Made by a program: the position numbers and the translations under genes. Positions 48,734-60,549 of a stretch of 64,000 nucleotides of DNA are shown in pieces; within the stretch, counting starts at the first letter, position 1; each line of letters begins with the position of its first letter. The notes beneath the pieces were generated by a model that had not been told where the DNA came from, did no database searches, and saw only the letters and a program-made list of their open reading frames with translations. Source of the DNA: Volvariella volvacea V23 (taxonomy: Eukaryota; Basidiomycota; Agaricomycetes; Agaricales; Pluteaceae); assembly GCA_000349905.1 (NCBI GenBank), contig KB722738.1, forward strand, positions 2,076,269 through 2,140,268, in the 5' to 3' direction.

Positions 48734-49352
48734 TTAGCAGACGTAAAAGCGAATGAAACCTTGTAGATGTAGGGCGGTCGTTAATGTGAACTCTAATCGG
48801 GCAAGTGATAAAGACAGCCCTTGATTTGCTCCTCCTGTTGGGGTGTTTGGTTTGGCCTGAATATTAGTAGCTGCCACTGTCGCCACTTGAGCGCCTGGCT
48901 TGTTCTCCTCCACCTGTTCTAAAAGCAGTAGCAACTCATCTGGCATATCCCATTTGGATTCCTTGGTCTCCGTCTGCGTGAGGTCAACGAGTCGTCCTCC
49001 AGGAAGAGAGTGAAGAGATGCTTACATTATAGTAATATCTTCGACCATTAGAAGAGTACTCTTCCCACTTTGTCTGCTCCAAGGCCCGCTGCAATCCCAG
49101 ATCTAATCCCACTAGATCCACATGAGATAGACTGGTCACGCACCTCATATGGAGTTTTCGATTCTAAGATTGACATTAGTTCATATGCATGAGGCAAGTC
49201 GGGACGGAAACAAACCATCTGGCTTCTCCCATACACTCTCCTTGGTACTGGTATTGAACCAGTAAATCCGGCCTTCAGGATTCTGGTGTTCAGTCTGTGG
49301 AAGACTTGGGCACAGTCCATCATGAATACAAAGCAAATCTACGCACCCACAT
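48734..49352 (-). pseudogene. Truncated PRP40-like gene: two WW domains only
   Basis: Five minus-strand exons (49352-49347, 49294-49216, 49163-49144, 49088-49026, 48973-48734), separated by GT-AG introns, join in frame to 135 residues. The start is [18 protein letters not shown] domain 1 ends KESVWEKP. A spacer TPYERALEQTKWEEY leads to WW domain 2 (GRRYYYNTETKESKWDMPDEL), then LLLLEQVEENKP and a short non-homologous tail ending HLQGFIRFYVC. This matches the start of the U1 snRNP splicing factor Prp40, which continues with several FF domains; none are found downstream. Kept introns show a DNA-level copy rather than a retrocopy. It is either a truncated duplicate (favoured) or a small WW-only protein gene that is still used; the frame is intact. 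Confidence 0.8.
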
Positions 49353-50315
49353 GCCTTCTCAGTCGATACAACGAGGACTATGACGAAAGCTCAATTCGAA
49401 AGAAATGTCAAAACTATTGAGTGGTGGGTATGACTGTGCGGACTTTGTTTGCATATATTTTTCCTTGAGTACAATCCCATTCATTATACGCGCTACAGGT
49501 GAACGAGAGCCAAGGCTACTGGCAACGCATCCTCCAACCTGCACCCAAAATAGGCTACAATGTACCATTGCGTACAATGTGTAAAACCACGATATTAGCA
49601 CGAGGAGACACCCATTGCTTTGATAAATGCCTCACGCTCATTCAGCTACCTACGGGGAATTGATGTGATATAATCGGACAAAGCAACAACTTGCACATCT
49701 CTTCATCCACACACCGGATAGGTAATATTGGTCTGAGCACCACTGATGACGAAGATCACTGATTTCAATCTTGGTGGCACATACCGCATAGAGCATGAAA
49801 CAGAGTCTATGATCCCCACATTTGCAATGGAAGCTCGGGATGGTTATGAATGGCACACTAGAACGATCCATAGAGTACAACTAGGCATCATGATATCATG
49901 GCCCACAAAGCTCCAAATCCAGAACTACAGTACTGTAAAACCTACCAATCGAGGTACGCGTCCGGGTTTCCTTTATGATTCCTTGCACCCTTGTTCTCAC
50001 AAACACCCACTTCGTGCTACAATAGAAGCCATACCTCAAATCTGCCATAACGCTTTGTCAGGTCAAGTACAACGTGTACTAGCATGAGTTCCACAAAAAT
50101 AGCGACAGGGCAAATACCTTGACAAGAGTCAGCAAAAAGAAAACCCTCAACAATAGGTCTAACTCTCAGTTGCGTAAACGCCCTCAATTACGATGGGGCT
50201 ATAAAACCTCCACCTTCGCCGCCTTGGCGTCTTCATATCCTCACCAAATTACTTAACCAATCCACCCTCGCCGCCCACGCCTCCATCCATCCAGATCCTA
50301 GCAACCCTACCCATC
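49353..50315. other. Intergenic region, nothing recognised
   Basis: Weak open stretches on both strands (for example 49746-50087 plus) show no domain. The last 100 bases before 50316 are C-rich and likely the promoter or leader of the small gene. Confidence 0.45.
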
Positions 50316-50845
50316 ATGAACCCTTTTATAAACATCCTCGCTCGCCCCAGCCTCGACGACCACTTCGAAAACGAGCCCATCACAGCCATAATGGCGATCC
50401 GCACCCATCCCCCATACTCCCTCCCGAGCGCGCTACCTCAATGGCACATCGTCTTCAGACTCATCTCGTCCAACGTCTTGGTCCTCTACTTGGACATACG
50501 CTCCCGGAAGGAAGACGGGACTGCCATCCACACTACGCAGTTCATGGGCCCCACGTTCGCCTCTGATGCAGCGGACGAAAACTGGCTCAACTTACCTAGG
50601 GCAGATCGTGATCTTACCTATGATGACGTCCGCATGCTGCTCTCAGACAAGCATAGCATCCGCGACCTTCGATTCAACACCATGGATGATAACTGGGATG
50701 AGCAGTGGCTGATGAAGGTCAGGGAATTCTTGGAGAAGAAGAATATCCTCAAGAACGCCCCAGCGCCAATACGTGGTAAGTTTTCAGCCTCACTTACAGC
50801 GAACCGGTGCTAAGTAAACCTAAAAACGCAGGCCATTGGCATTAA
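50316..50845 (+). CDS. Small protein of unknown function
   Basis: Two exons (50316-50775, 50832-50845) give 157 residues starting MNPFINILARPSLDDHFEN. The second exon adds only GHWH and the stop; without splicing the frame would end at 50813. The middle reads as a compact fold (WHIVFRLISSNVLVLYLDI, then FMGPTFASDAADENWLNLP and a basic helical end WLMKVREFLEKKNILK). It has no signal peptide, membrane helix or known motif. C-rich codon use and the intron support a real gene. I do not recognise the family. Confidence 0.7.
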
Positions 50846-51007
50846 TACCGAAGAATAACCTGTATGCGAAAAATACCTTCAAGCACACACCAAGTTGGTC
50901 AAAGATTTTATTAAATCGTGATTTCGAGCAGGTTAAAGAGTTCTCATCATAGTCCTGTAACTTGCATGTTGTAGAGTACAAAAATGTTGTCCAATGTACA
51001 TCAATGC

Positions 51008-52210
51008 TTAATTATAACCTCCCCACGGCCAGAAGACAGGAACAGTTCTATTCAGGGTATTAGTTCAACTCAATACTGTGACGGAGCAAGCTAGTACCTC
51101 TTATACTCTTGCCACTTAGGATCTCCTCCGAATTTCTTATCTCCTGCTCGTTCGAGTGGTGGTACACCGCTCACCTAAGGCGCATATAAGATGCATATAT
51201 CCATCAAGAATTTGGTTTTCTTACATTTCGTACTAGGAACCATGTAAACAGCGGACTGACGACCGCTGCCAGAACTGTTCCTCTGGGGAAGTATGGGTTC
51301 TGCAATGACGCCGTGGAGAGCGCATATATGCCAGCCCAAATGCCTACTTCGCCAACGTAGCTGAAAAACATAAGGATCAGACCCACAAACCGGAGGTAGG
51401 AGACCTACTTGGGATGGCGGCTGATACCCCAGAGTCCCTTCGTGATGAACCTTTCGTCGTGTTGTTTCTTGTCCTTGGCAGCTCTCCAGGCTTGTTTCTG
51501 TCGGTCTGCAATAGCTTCAAACAGGAAGGATCCTGCAAATAGACCAAATGACACGTAGTCACGCAGACCCAACGCAGGGTTCAGCGAGGCTGGCATTGAG
51601 TTTACCAGCCACACGGGAAGGCCGACCAACGTGATCCAGGTAGCTAGGCGACAGATGAACGGGTCAGTACTGTACAACTCTTGATTGCATTGTGGCTACC
51701 TTGAGCGAACCAGTAGGATGCAAACGTTCCTGGTTGAGTCTTGATCTTTTCAAACCTCGAATCACCACCCGACTTGATAGCCCTCTGAAAGCCGGTTCAT
51801 TGGACTCTTCCGCTCGCATTCCGAGAACGCACTTGACTCACCAAGCCAAGATAAGCACCCATGCGAGCGCTCCATATGCTCAGAGCAGCCGTAACTAACA
51901 GCTGTCTCGGAGCGAAACTTGTAAGAGGGGGCAAAGGCCCAAATTGACCGGTGGTGAAGTACGCCCGTAAATTAGGGTAATAAAGCGAAACGAAAGCCGT
52001 AGAAAGCCATCCAATTGAACCGCCCAAGTCATAAAAGCGGTCGTCTTGTCTAGGGACGAGTAATGCCGCGAATACTATCGTTTCAGATCCCAGACGAGCC
52101 GACCAATCTAATCGTCAGTACCTCAACGTCGAAATACGCTACCACCGACCTGTTTGCAGCGCATACGCGCTGGCTACAGTGGGGAGAAGGCGAGAGAGTA
52201 CAGAGGGCAT
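51008..52210 (-). CDS. DUF1295 / steroid 5-alpha-reductase-like membrane protein
   Basis: The gene is read from MPSVLSRLLPTVASAYALQ at 52210 through about six introns. The chain is DWSARLGSETIVFAALLVP, FYDLGGSIGWLSTAFVSLYYP, LLVTAALSIWSARMGAYL, SRFEKIKTQPGTFASYW, ATWITLVGLPVWLVNSM, FGLFAGSFLFEAIADRQK, the family hallmark GLWGISRHPKYVGEVGIWAG, PPLERAGDKKFGGDPKWQEYKR, and a final short exon TVPVFWPWGGYN with the stop at 51008. The last intron is needed to reach this end. The domain has several membrane helices and resembles isoprenylcysteine methyltransferase/steroid reductase folds. Substrate unknown; probable ER membrane. Confidence 0.88.
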
Positions 52211-52558
52211 GGTAGCGGCGACGACGGTGATGATGATGGTTGAGAGTCAAGCAGTGCAAGACGAGCGATGTGAGGCTGAGCGCTATACCGTTTGCCGGTG
52301 TTTTCCCGTCTCCTTTTGGATTCCGGTTGACGTCACAATCCTTGGGATCGGGAAGTACGCGATCGAAGCTTTTTGAGTAATTCAACTACTATATTTGGGA
52401 GAGGCTACAAAACGACAGAAAAGGAGTGGATGGCAGTTAATCATCAGTGTGAAGAAGAAACGTTGCGAAAGGAAGGGAGGGCTGTGTTGTGTGGTAACGA
52501 AATCAAATAACTTAGAACAAGATAGTAGTACAGCGTCCATCAAATATCACCACCTCCG

Positions 52559-54412
52559 TTATGCTGCTGAAATAGTAGAAAGTGAATCTGACTGTTGAAT
52601 AGTCTCGTCTTGATCGCAATTACGTCTCCATTGGAGATCAGAAAGTCTGTGCTCGGTGTTGCTGAAATCCGATTCCGAGTCGAAGGACGATTGTTCCGCT
52701 CTTAGGGCAGCTTTACGTAGGTGAAGAAGCATACGACCAGTCATGATTCCGATAGCGGCGTGGAAAGGTCTGCTCAAGAGACGCCTCTCGTCATTGCTGT
52801 CATTCTATAAGTATATTATGGATGCTTACCCAAAGCTAAACCACGGAATCCTGGTCTTTCCCTTTTTAAACAAAAGCCAAGTCAATTCCCACCCACGACA
52901 GTATGATACAAAACCACGGCACGCACCACAACCATAAGATTATTGAACACCAACAAACAAGCCACAGCGAAAAAATAAAGAATGTTATCATGAATAAGGA
53001 GTTCTTGCAAGGAGACCTTTGTCAGCCGATATTTACGCATCCATGCAGTCGAAACGGCTTGGTACAACACGAAACCAAAGAGGATAATCTCATAGCCAGT
53101 TGCTATTCAAATTAACAGATCAAAGTTAGCCTCGCCTTGGCTGGGGAGAGTGACAAAACAGGAGATGGAACCCAAGTCAGATGCGACATACCTGGTATCC
53201 ATAAAGCCCACTGCATCTTTCCTCCATTGACAACCGGACACCCAGGAAGAGGCAAATGGACAGCCGTTGATATCAAAGAGCTCCTCAGCTTTGTATTATA
53301 TATGAGTATCCACAGGAATGTGCCAATTGATACCGCGAATAGGACAAGATTGAAGACCGCAACCTAATAGTCCCAATTCATTCGCATTCAAATTGCTATG
53401 CGTTAGTCGTGTGCCCGAGCCGGTGGAGAAGTACAATACGCACCCGCTTTGAGCACTTGAATAGTGCATATATACGTACTTGCATAATGATCTCAATAGA
53501 CCATAAACTAATGGCTCCCGCAAGTCGAGTCACAGGGTCCATAGCAACACACCTAAAACCCATCCCAACACCCCACCCATCTAATCAGTACAGGATGTAC
53601 ATCGTGATACACGGATCACTTACACAATATTCGACGTAATCCCGGGACGGGCGAACAAGTGTATTTGAATAACATCAAATAAAAGCAAAACGATCGTGTA
53701 GTAGCGAATCTGGGCATGCCCGTTAGTCAAAGCTATCGACCTACTTCACAGGACAGAACACAACGCACCCAGAGATACAGCATCTTTCCAAGATTCCGCT
53801 TCTGTGGCTATCTCATGGTGGGGACACGTGGTAGATGCGTAAATAAGATGGCAAACATGGGGTAAATCGTAACGGAGAGCAGTCAAAATTAATATTAATT
53901 TAGCACCGAGGTCCAACTCGAAGCGGAAGAACGGATCAGTGCTTACCCATATGTACCGAATCTACATTGCCATTATTCGGGTTAACGTACGTGTGTGCGA
54001 GTGACAGTTTATCGATGTGGACGGCGCGGGTAACAAGGCCGGGGAATCAGCACACGAGGACGAGGGCGAGGCATGAGAAAGCCGGTACACAGCATTGAGA
54101 TGACAATCAATCATTTCTCACCTCATCTTCGAGAGTTACGACTAACACGAGGCCATATGCGTTAATATATGATGTCCTCTGCGGTGCGTAGTAGACTTAC
54201 AGTAGTCGTGAAGCACCCAAGTGAGCGAGGGCACTGCGTGTTCGTAAAATCAACGACGACAGGATGACATCAGTACCATGACCACAACTCCACAGAATGG
54301 ACAGCCAGATGGACTCACAAACAGCATAAAGAGGCACCTTGTTGGCTCTGAACAGCGTAACAAACCTATGGACCTCCTCGTCCGTCAGATTACTGAAGTC
54401 AAATTCTGGCAT
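52559..54412 (-). CDS. Multipass membrane protein, DUF6533 type
   Basis: The start at 54412 (MPEFDFSNLTDEEVHRF) is followed by several small exons. The chain reads PSLTWVLHDYL, VTLEDEV, IRYIW, then YYTIVLLLFDVIQIHLFARP, CVAMDPVTRLAGAISLW, IIMQVRIYALFKCSKR, VFNLVLFAVSIGTFLWILI, GKMQWALWIPATGYEIILFGF and ELLIHDNILYFFAVACLLVF. It ends in a charged, Ser-rich tail after RMLLHLRKAAL. The pieces DYL...TLEDEV, RIYALF-x-SKR and the C-terminal RMLLHLRKAA are the hallmarks of the agaricomycete DUF6533 family with about seven helices. The exons around 53640-54150 are the least certain, because several short introns could be drawn differently. Function unknown. Confidence 0.75.
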
Positions 54413-56785
54413 CGCGATCCCTCGATATACAATATTCACTGGCGTTGTTCGTCGGCGAATTGTTTTGAACCCAATAGTGTACCCCAGAAGTCGATCAAGC
54501 TCGGAACATTAAGCTACGAGGGGTCCAACAGCCGACCTCGAATAATTACGACCGGTGTGGAGCAGGGGCTCGAGCTAAGAAGCTAGGTCGGAGGGGGCGG
54601 GGGGTGCTTTAATTGTCGGGGAGGTTGGTGGGCAGGGGAAGCCGATGGCTACCGCTTCCGCTAGCGCAGTTGTTCGTCACCAGTAGCCCGAGAGCTCAAG
54701 ATGGAGAAGATGAAGGCGAAAGGTGCTATAATGGAACGCCCGGAGTGCGTGAAGGAAGAGGCTGGGGGAGCTTCAAGAGGAAAGGTGCCAACCGCGGGAC
54801 CTTCAAGTATTCAACAGCCTTTTTCACCGTGACGGCGTCCGCATCCGTTTTCGCATATTCCTGTACATATGTATATGTACTAGAACGAAAGGCTAAAGGG
54901 TCCTTCCGACTAAGGAGGATGACGGGATGACGGAGTACAGCATTGACCCTGAAGGTATGCATATGGTGAGGAAGGGCGAGAGCTCAGGCTGTTGCGATGG
55001 TTGGAATCAGTGGGCTTGGAATGCTGAAACAGCACCGGGTAAATGGTAGTCATTAGGGCGGAGTCGAATCGCACTCCGAGCTCCTAAAATCCGTAGCGCA
55101 GCAGGCCAGTGAGACATGACAGTGAGCAGCGTATAGCCAGCTTGTTCCGTCCTACTCGGTGAAAGGTGGCAATAACCTGACAATGAAGACGACATTGAAT
55201 ACCAGTAAGGTTCGAGAGTGCCCAGGAAAAAAGGACCTATCATACCCGCCCTGCACCTCTTTCAGCCACTCAACGACGCCAAGCGCCACACTAGACCATT
55301 TTCTGAAAATTCTTCCAACCGCGGCAAAGGTAAGTGCTTGTAGGCATATCTCGCCAATCTGACGCCTCCCTTGTTTTTTTGATAGGCTCTTTTGATCGCC
55401 GATCTCGGAATGAATTGGATTGGCCCTCCACGAGCCGGCGTCGGCGTCCTGATTCTGTAAGCTCACAAGCAGATGCCTCTGGTTTTGTTGGAGCTCGCTG
55501 AGGCGCTGAGGCGCTAAGCTCATTGGTAGGCGACATGCAAAACCCAGTTCCAGCGCGGCGCTGGGGTGCAAAACTGAAGAGCTAAAGCGAACAATAAATA
55601 CAAGGTTCTCTCACTCTGTCCAACTCACCGATGATTTCAAACTCAAATATTAAAAACCCCCTGGAATGCATTGAAAAGTCAAATGTTTGGCATTGGCAGT
55701 CGACAGGGAACCCCAGTCCTTGTGCACTGTCGTGTTACCCTGCTCGGTCATTTGACCTGAAGGCGCCCGCACGGCGCGCAACCAGGCTGGTGGTCTTCAG
55801 CACGACACACCGAATGACGAGTCCGCTTACGACACTGGGAAACCAGTCTACCCAGATCCTGGATGGCGTCGCCATGCTGTCTATGGTGCCGTTAGGACGA
55901 GCATTAGTCCTAGGCAGTGGAGTGGGTTTCTCCGAGCCAGGTAGATCATAGTGCTTTCTCGTCGTCTAGTGCATAAATGGACGCCCAAAGGGTTGAGAAG
56001 AAGTCGAAGCCACGACCAGTGTGCTCAAGTCAAGATAATAAGAGCCTGCAAAATTGTTAAGGCTTAACATAATAAAATCGGCCCGGATCTCCGGCCAAAC
56101 TGAAGCAAACAAAGTCGATCGCTCATTGAGCTCAACGACGAAGGCCACTTGCACTTGACCTTACATCTGCGCAGTACTGATATTAATCACTGCGTACCTT
56201 CTGACTCTCGTGAACAGCCCCTGCTGCGCACAGCATTTCAATTTTACCTTTCTTCATTGAGCCAATGGATCACCGTTGTTGCTCCAGACTAGGAGTTGCC
56301 CCTCGTATTATCGCCACAGGCACAGATATGAAGATCTTTTATGGTCATCAACGCTCGAATCACCGTAAAAGATGAACTGGTTGTCTATCAATAGTACTCT
56401 GTATTGGCGGCACCGATGTACGCTGAGCTATGTCATGGTGATGATTTTGACGTGCTACACATTCAATCCGTCACTACGCTACGATTCATCAACATTTCCA
56501 TGTTCCGGCATCAAATGGTAGAGTTTCTACTTTCACTTCGCCATTCATAGGCTTCATTTTGGACATACTGTGCCCGCTTGCATCTGATCGCAGGAGTACA
56601 CACATTATCATTAACAAGAGGGCCACACAATATCAATATTCAAGCTCTGGTAACGATGTCAATTCCTGCGACATCGAAATGCAGCTACTAAAAAAACCAC
56701 GTTTTCCAGCCAGTAAGTGAGATTGGAAATGAAACAATACAAATGAAAAGAGGACGAAAGGCAAGTTCTACCAGTACTAGATTGA
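54413..56785. other. Intergenic region with relic sequence
   Basis: Between two minus-strand membrane protein genes no intact gene was found. The stretch 55152-55571 is open on both strands and cannot be assigned. From about 56290 to 56660 the plus strand is homologous to 61745-62090 (listed separately). The 200 bases before 56785 are the likely 3' end of the next gene. Confidence 0.45.
56290..56660 (+). pseudogene. Relic of an unidentified repeated gene, copy A
   Basis: Pieces LGVAPRIIATGTDMKIF and, in another frame, APMYAELCHGDDFDVLH match copy B at 61745-62090 (LGLPHRIIPTNINIKV and APLHAELYHGG). Nucleotide similarity continues between and beyond these pieces. Stops and shifts break the frame. 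The family is not recognised. Confidence 0.5.
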
Positions 56786-58514
56786 TCAAGAGATATGGGG
56801 AATATACGTTGTCCAATTAACCTCTTTGTAGGCCAAAGGAGGAAGATCGCGAAGACTGATAAGGGCTAGCGTGAAAAGAACTAGACGAGCTAAGAAGTAA
56901 AATATTATCACTATTGTAGCGCTTATATTTATGGAAAGATAGGCTACGCCCAGCAGGAATTGTCTGGGGCTGTGAAGGAGGATATCACGTTTTTTGGCCC
57001 AGCCTATCGTCGCTTTAACAATAGAGTATGATACCCATGTCAAATCTGGCTTACCTGCGTCCCCAAGTAAGTCGCGCGCTGTTGGCATCTTTGAAGTGAT
57101 CAAATTAATGATTGAGGAAATAAAGAGGGTGGAAAATGGAAGAACCATAATATTGACAGATGATATTCTCCACAGCGCCCTCTCTATTTCGCTTGGAAAC
57201 GTGAAGTTCCACCCAATTACATGAATACCACCGAACACGGCTCCAACCAATGCAGATCCCCACGATAGCATGTCATTTTCTCGCAATACCGGTCCACCTA
57301 GAAAATAGGTGTGAAGTCCTTTCGGATATAAGCCAAGATCTGTCCAAGAGCGTGACGGAAGGAATCCCAGCAACGCCCTGAGGTGGCAGACCAGCGTTAT
57401 GTATAAATTGACCAGAAAGAATTCAGAGAATAAGAAGCCAATTGCCGGGGCTTTTAAAAGACACCAAGTAACAAACCAGGTGAAGGCTTGTTCCCATGCA
57501 GTGTGCGCAGCTTCCACGTATGTCGTCCCCCAGATGCTAAGAGCCGCGCGGTGTAAGCACGCCCTCAATTCTCCAACGTCGATGTGATACATCTCGGACA
57601 TACTCCAGTCTTCCTTCCAATCCCCTCGCGGTCCGTAACTCCGGTCCCCATTTGCCTTGAAATAGATCGGATATTCAGCGTTCATCGGCTTGCCCCACCA
57701 AAATACGTATGTAAAACCACTCAATACCGCGAATGCAAGTGTAACCAATTCCAATTCCGTCAACGTAAGACCCTCTACCCATCTGGCGATACACCGGAGT
57801 ACGAACCACGTTGTTTGGACTGTGGCGAGCAGTTTAGTGAGCCAGTCTCCTTTGGCTTTATCCTTGATCTCTTCCTCTGGGATGACTGGTAACACTCCTT
57901 TATAGGGCTTTCGGTGATCTCTCAGGCCTGATCCTGCTATGCAGGCCAAACCTTCTTTGTTGACTGAGAGGACCATAAAGGTTCCTTGATCTTCCAAGAT
58001 GAATCCTCCCATTTTTATAAAGAACCCGTGTGTCTTCGTCCATCGATAACCTAGGTTAGACAAAATCGGAGGCGTAGATGAGGATATCAGCATCGGTAGC
58101 ATGGAAGAACCACACACTTTGGCCGTATTTCTCTACAACTTTACCATCCGCAGTCTTTTGCCTGATCGCCCATACAATAACGCATTCCGGTGCCAACAGT
58201 GCGCAGAGCGTCATGATAATCCTATGCACTTTCCTCTCGAGCCAAGTACTCCGCCGATCTGGCAGATTAGGGTGGATCGAGACGTGCGTGCATAACCCAA
58301 TAGTCGCGAGGCAGCCGTAGAGGATGCTCCATAGTGTTCGAAGTTTTGCATGGTCTTCGTTGCCTACTACGGCGCCAACCGTGATAGCACTAAGAGAGTT
58401 GTGTATAGCGGGACTAGTAGAACCAGGGCTAGTATCCGGATCATTGGGAATGTATTGAAGGGGATGAGCGATAGTACGAGCGAGATAAGCTATGAGGAGC
58501 GCACACAGTATCAT
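56786..58514 (-). CDS. Multipass membrane protein with signal peptide (basidiomycete-specific family)
   Basis: Two exons (58514-58118, 58050-56786) join to 553 residues. The start MILCALLIAYLARTIAHPLQ looks like a signal peptide. Then come LRTLWSILYGCLATIGLCTHV, LAPECVIVWAIRQ and, across the intron, KYGQSYRWTKTHGFFIKMGGFIL. Further helices include ELELVTLAFAVLSGFTYVFWW and APAIGFLFSEFFLVNLYITLVCHL. After GAVFGGIHVIGWNFTFPSEIERALWRIS there are two more helices, and the end is SLRDLPPLAYKEVNWTTYIPHIS. This layout is that of a family found widely in agaricomycetes and often in many copies. No enzyme motif is visible; function unknown. Confidence 0.87.
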
Positions 58515-60549
58515 ACTGGAACAGTGGTGATTTCTGTTTAATTATTTTCGACATGCAAGCAGTCGCAGATGACTTCGTATGTTTGACTCGTGGTCTCCAC
58601 GTTCCTTCCAAACTAAAATACTCCATGAGCGTCTAACAGAAGCTACGAAGCAGCTCTTGGTTCTCGTAAAGCGGCTGCTTACCTTGTCTTCATTGACTAG
58701 CGCTGGGCTGCCTACAAATCATGGGGAGAAATAATTTGGTATCTACCTTGAGCTGACAACCCAGATACAACTTGCTTTTAAGAAGGGAGAGATAAGACGA
58801 GAAGAACTGAAGAAGTACTTAGGATAACAACATGGCTTCTAGTGCGGAAATACCGGGTCCTACCACTCAGCAGGATCGACAAAACCAATTGCACGCCAAA
58901 GCAAAGCAGATTGAAGCATAAATTAAGTCAAATGGCTGCAAGTCCTACATTTGAGAAATTCAATGACTTACTCTACCTCATTATTCGCCTATTCCCAATA
59001 CTCCTTTGGCGCCTTGTCAAATATCTCGAAGCAGGTGTTTGAGTGCCCTGATCATGGAACGATGATCATCTAACACAAACCGATGCAAGCACAAAATGTG
59101 TACATGACTGTTATGTCTAGAGCGTGGGCGAGTCCTGTTACAAGTAACCAAAGGCTGCACACCTCATCACGCAACATTCCATACCACCTCGTCACATGCT
59201 GCAAAAAGGAATCCCAGCACCTATCAGTGCGAGCCAGAGGTTTCCGGCTCTTGAATTCTAACCGCCCTACCTTATGCCCACCAAGGTAGCAGTACAACAA
59301 GAACACGTGCGTTGATCGTGTGCAATTGATCCAGATACCCCTCTAAAATTTAATTCAAGCATTGCAATTTTGGTAAGTATGAATTTGCAAAGGACTTGCA
59401 TGATTTGCAAATGGACGCTTCGTCGTCCGGAACATCTCCGACTACGTCGATGCAGGTGCATTCTGGCAAGAGACCTATTAAGGCAGAAATGATGGGGTCG
59501 CCGTCGCCCAATCCTGATTCCTCTTCCATGTTCAGGGTATCAATTAGTGATTCGGTTGCCAGCGTGGGCAACAACGGATCAAGGTAATGAAGGTGCTTTC
59601 CAGCGAGAGTGAGGTGGCGGAAATGTTTGATAGGCAATGCAGTCAGGCCATTTTGTGTCAGCGACCGCGTCGAGCGCTCGCCAACCCCGATGAATAGCAT
59701 CACGAAATAAATATAAAGAAACGAAGACGGACTCTACCCTCTATAGGGGACAGGCCTTAGGCCATCCGTATGAAACGAAACACGGTGGTCGGCGGATGCG
59801 TGCGAAGCATCTCACTCCGCACGACCAGATAAGGGGAAGTATTTAATGACGATCCACTTACCTCAAAGAAGACTCGTATCATAACGAGTTTATATCTCTT
59901 GTCGTCGGAGTAGAGGTACTGGAGAGCTTAAGCTGCGCGGCTCAACAAGGGCAGTAAAGACCAGATCAGAACTGGGGAGCTACCTGCCAGCTAGCTCCAG
60001 TATTTATAGATAATCTAACTATCTACGCACAGACCATTGTGCTATTACTTGCATGATGATTGCGTGCTATGGCGCAATCATGACGCACGTTTCTAGTACA
60101 TTCTATGGGTCATATGCCTAACGGTCTCCCTCGGTTATTCGCTAACCGGTTCGTATCTTTTTGGAGGTGACCGCCATTTGGGAATGTACTCGATGTAGTA
60201 GCTGTGATATCATACGTATGTAATCATCTTATCTAATCATGCTGACTAATCTGGTAAAGGAATGACATAATAAAATAAAAGGAAAGTAAAATTAATAATG
60301 ATATTCTAGGCGTCTATGCAAGCGTCTATATGAGCGTCTATAAATAGGAATAATGATAATAAATTAAAAAATAAAATTAGCCCGTTCATGACATTTTGCA
60401 GCATGTCCATATCCAGGAGTCCTAGGAATCTTCACGGGAATAACCGCAAGCGCTATACTGCATGTCGTTCAGGATAGGTGTAAATAGGTCCATCGTAATA
60501 CGAATGTTTTCAATGCCTGCCCCTCGAGGACGGAATGTGTTTTTCACTT
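58515..60549. other. Intergenic region with AT-rich stretch and short tandem repeat
   Basis: A minus-strand open stretch 59703-59350 (LPIKHFRHLTLAGKHLHYLDP) has an LRR-like ring and may be a C-terminal relic of an F-box gene; it lacks support for more. The region 60220-60400 is very AT-rich and holds the 12-base repeat at 60310-60345. No other gene was recognised. Confidence 0.4.
60310..60345. repeat. 12-base tandem repeat, three copies
   Basis: Three units GCGTCTATGCAA, GCGTCTATATGA and GCGTCTATAAAT share the first eight bases. They lie in AT-rich sequence with no visible gene. Confidence 0.65.

Noticed and set aside
55152..55571. 139-codon minus-strand frame and a plus-strand alternative with a possible intron
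   Set aside because: Both readings are equally plausible and neither is recognisable; not enough for a gene call.
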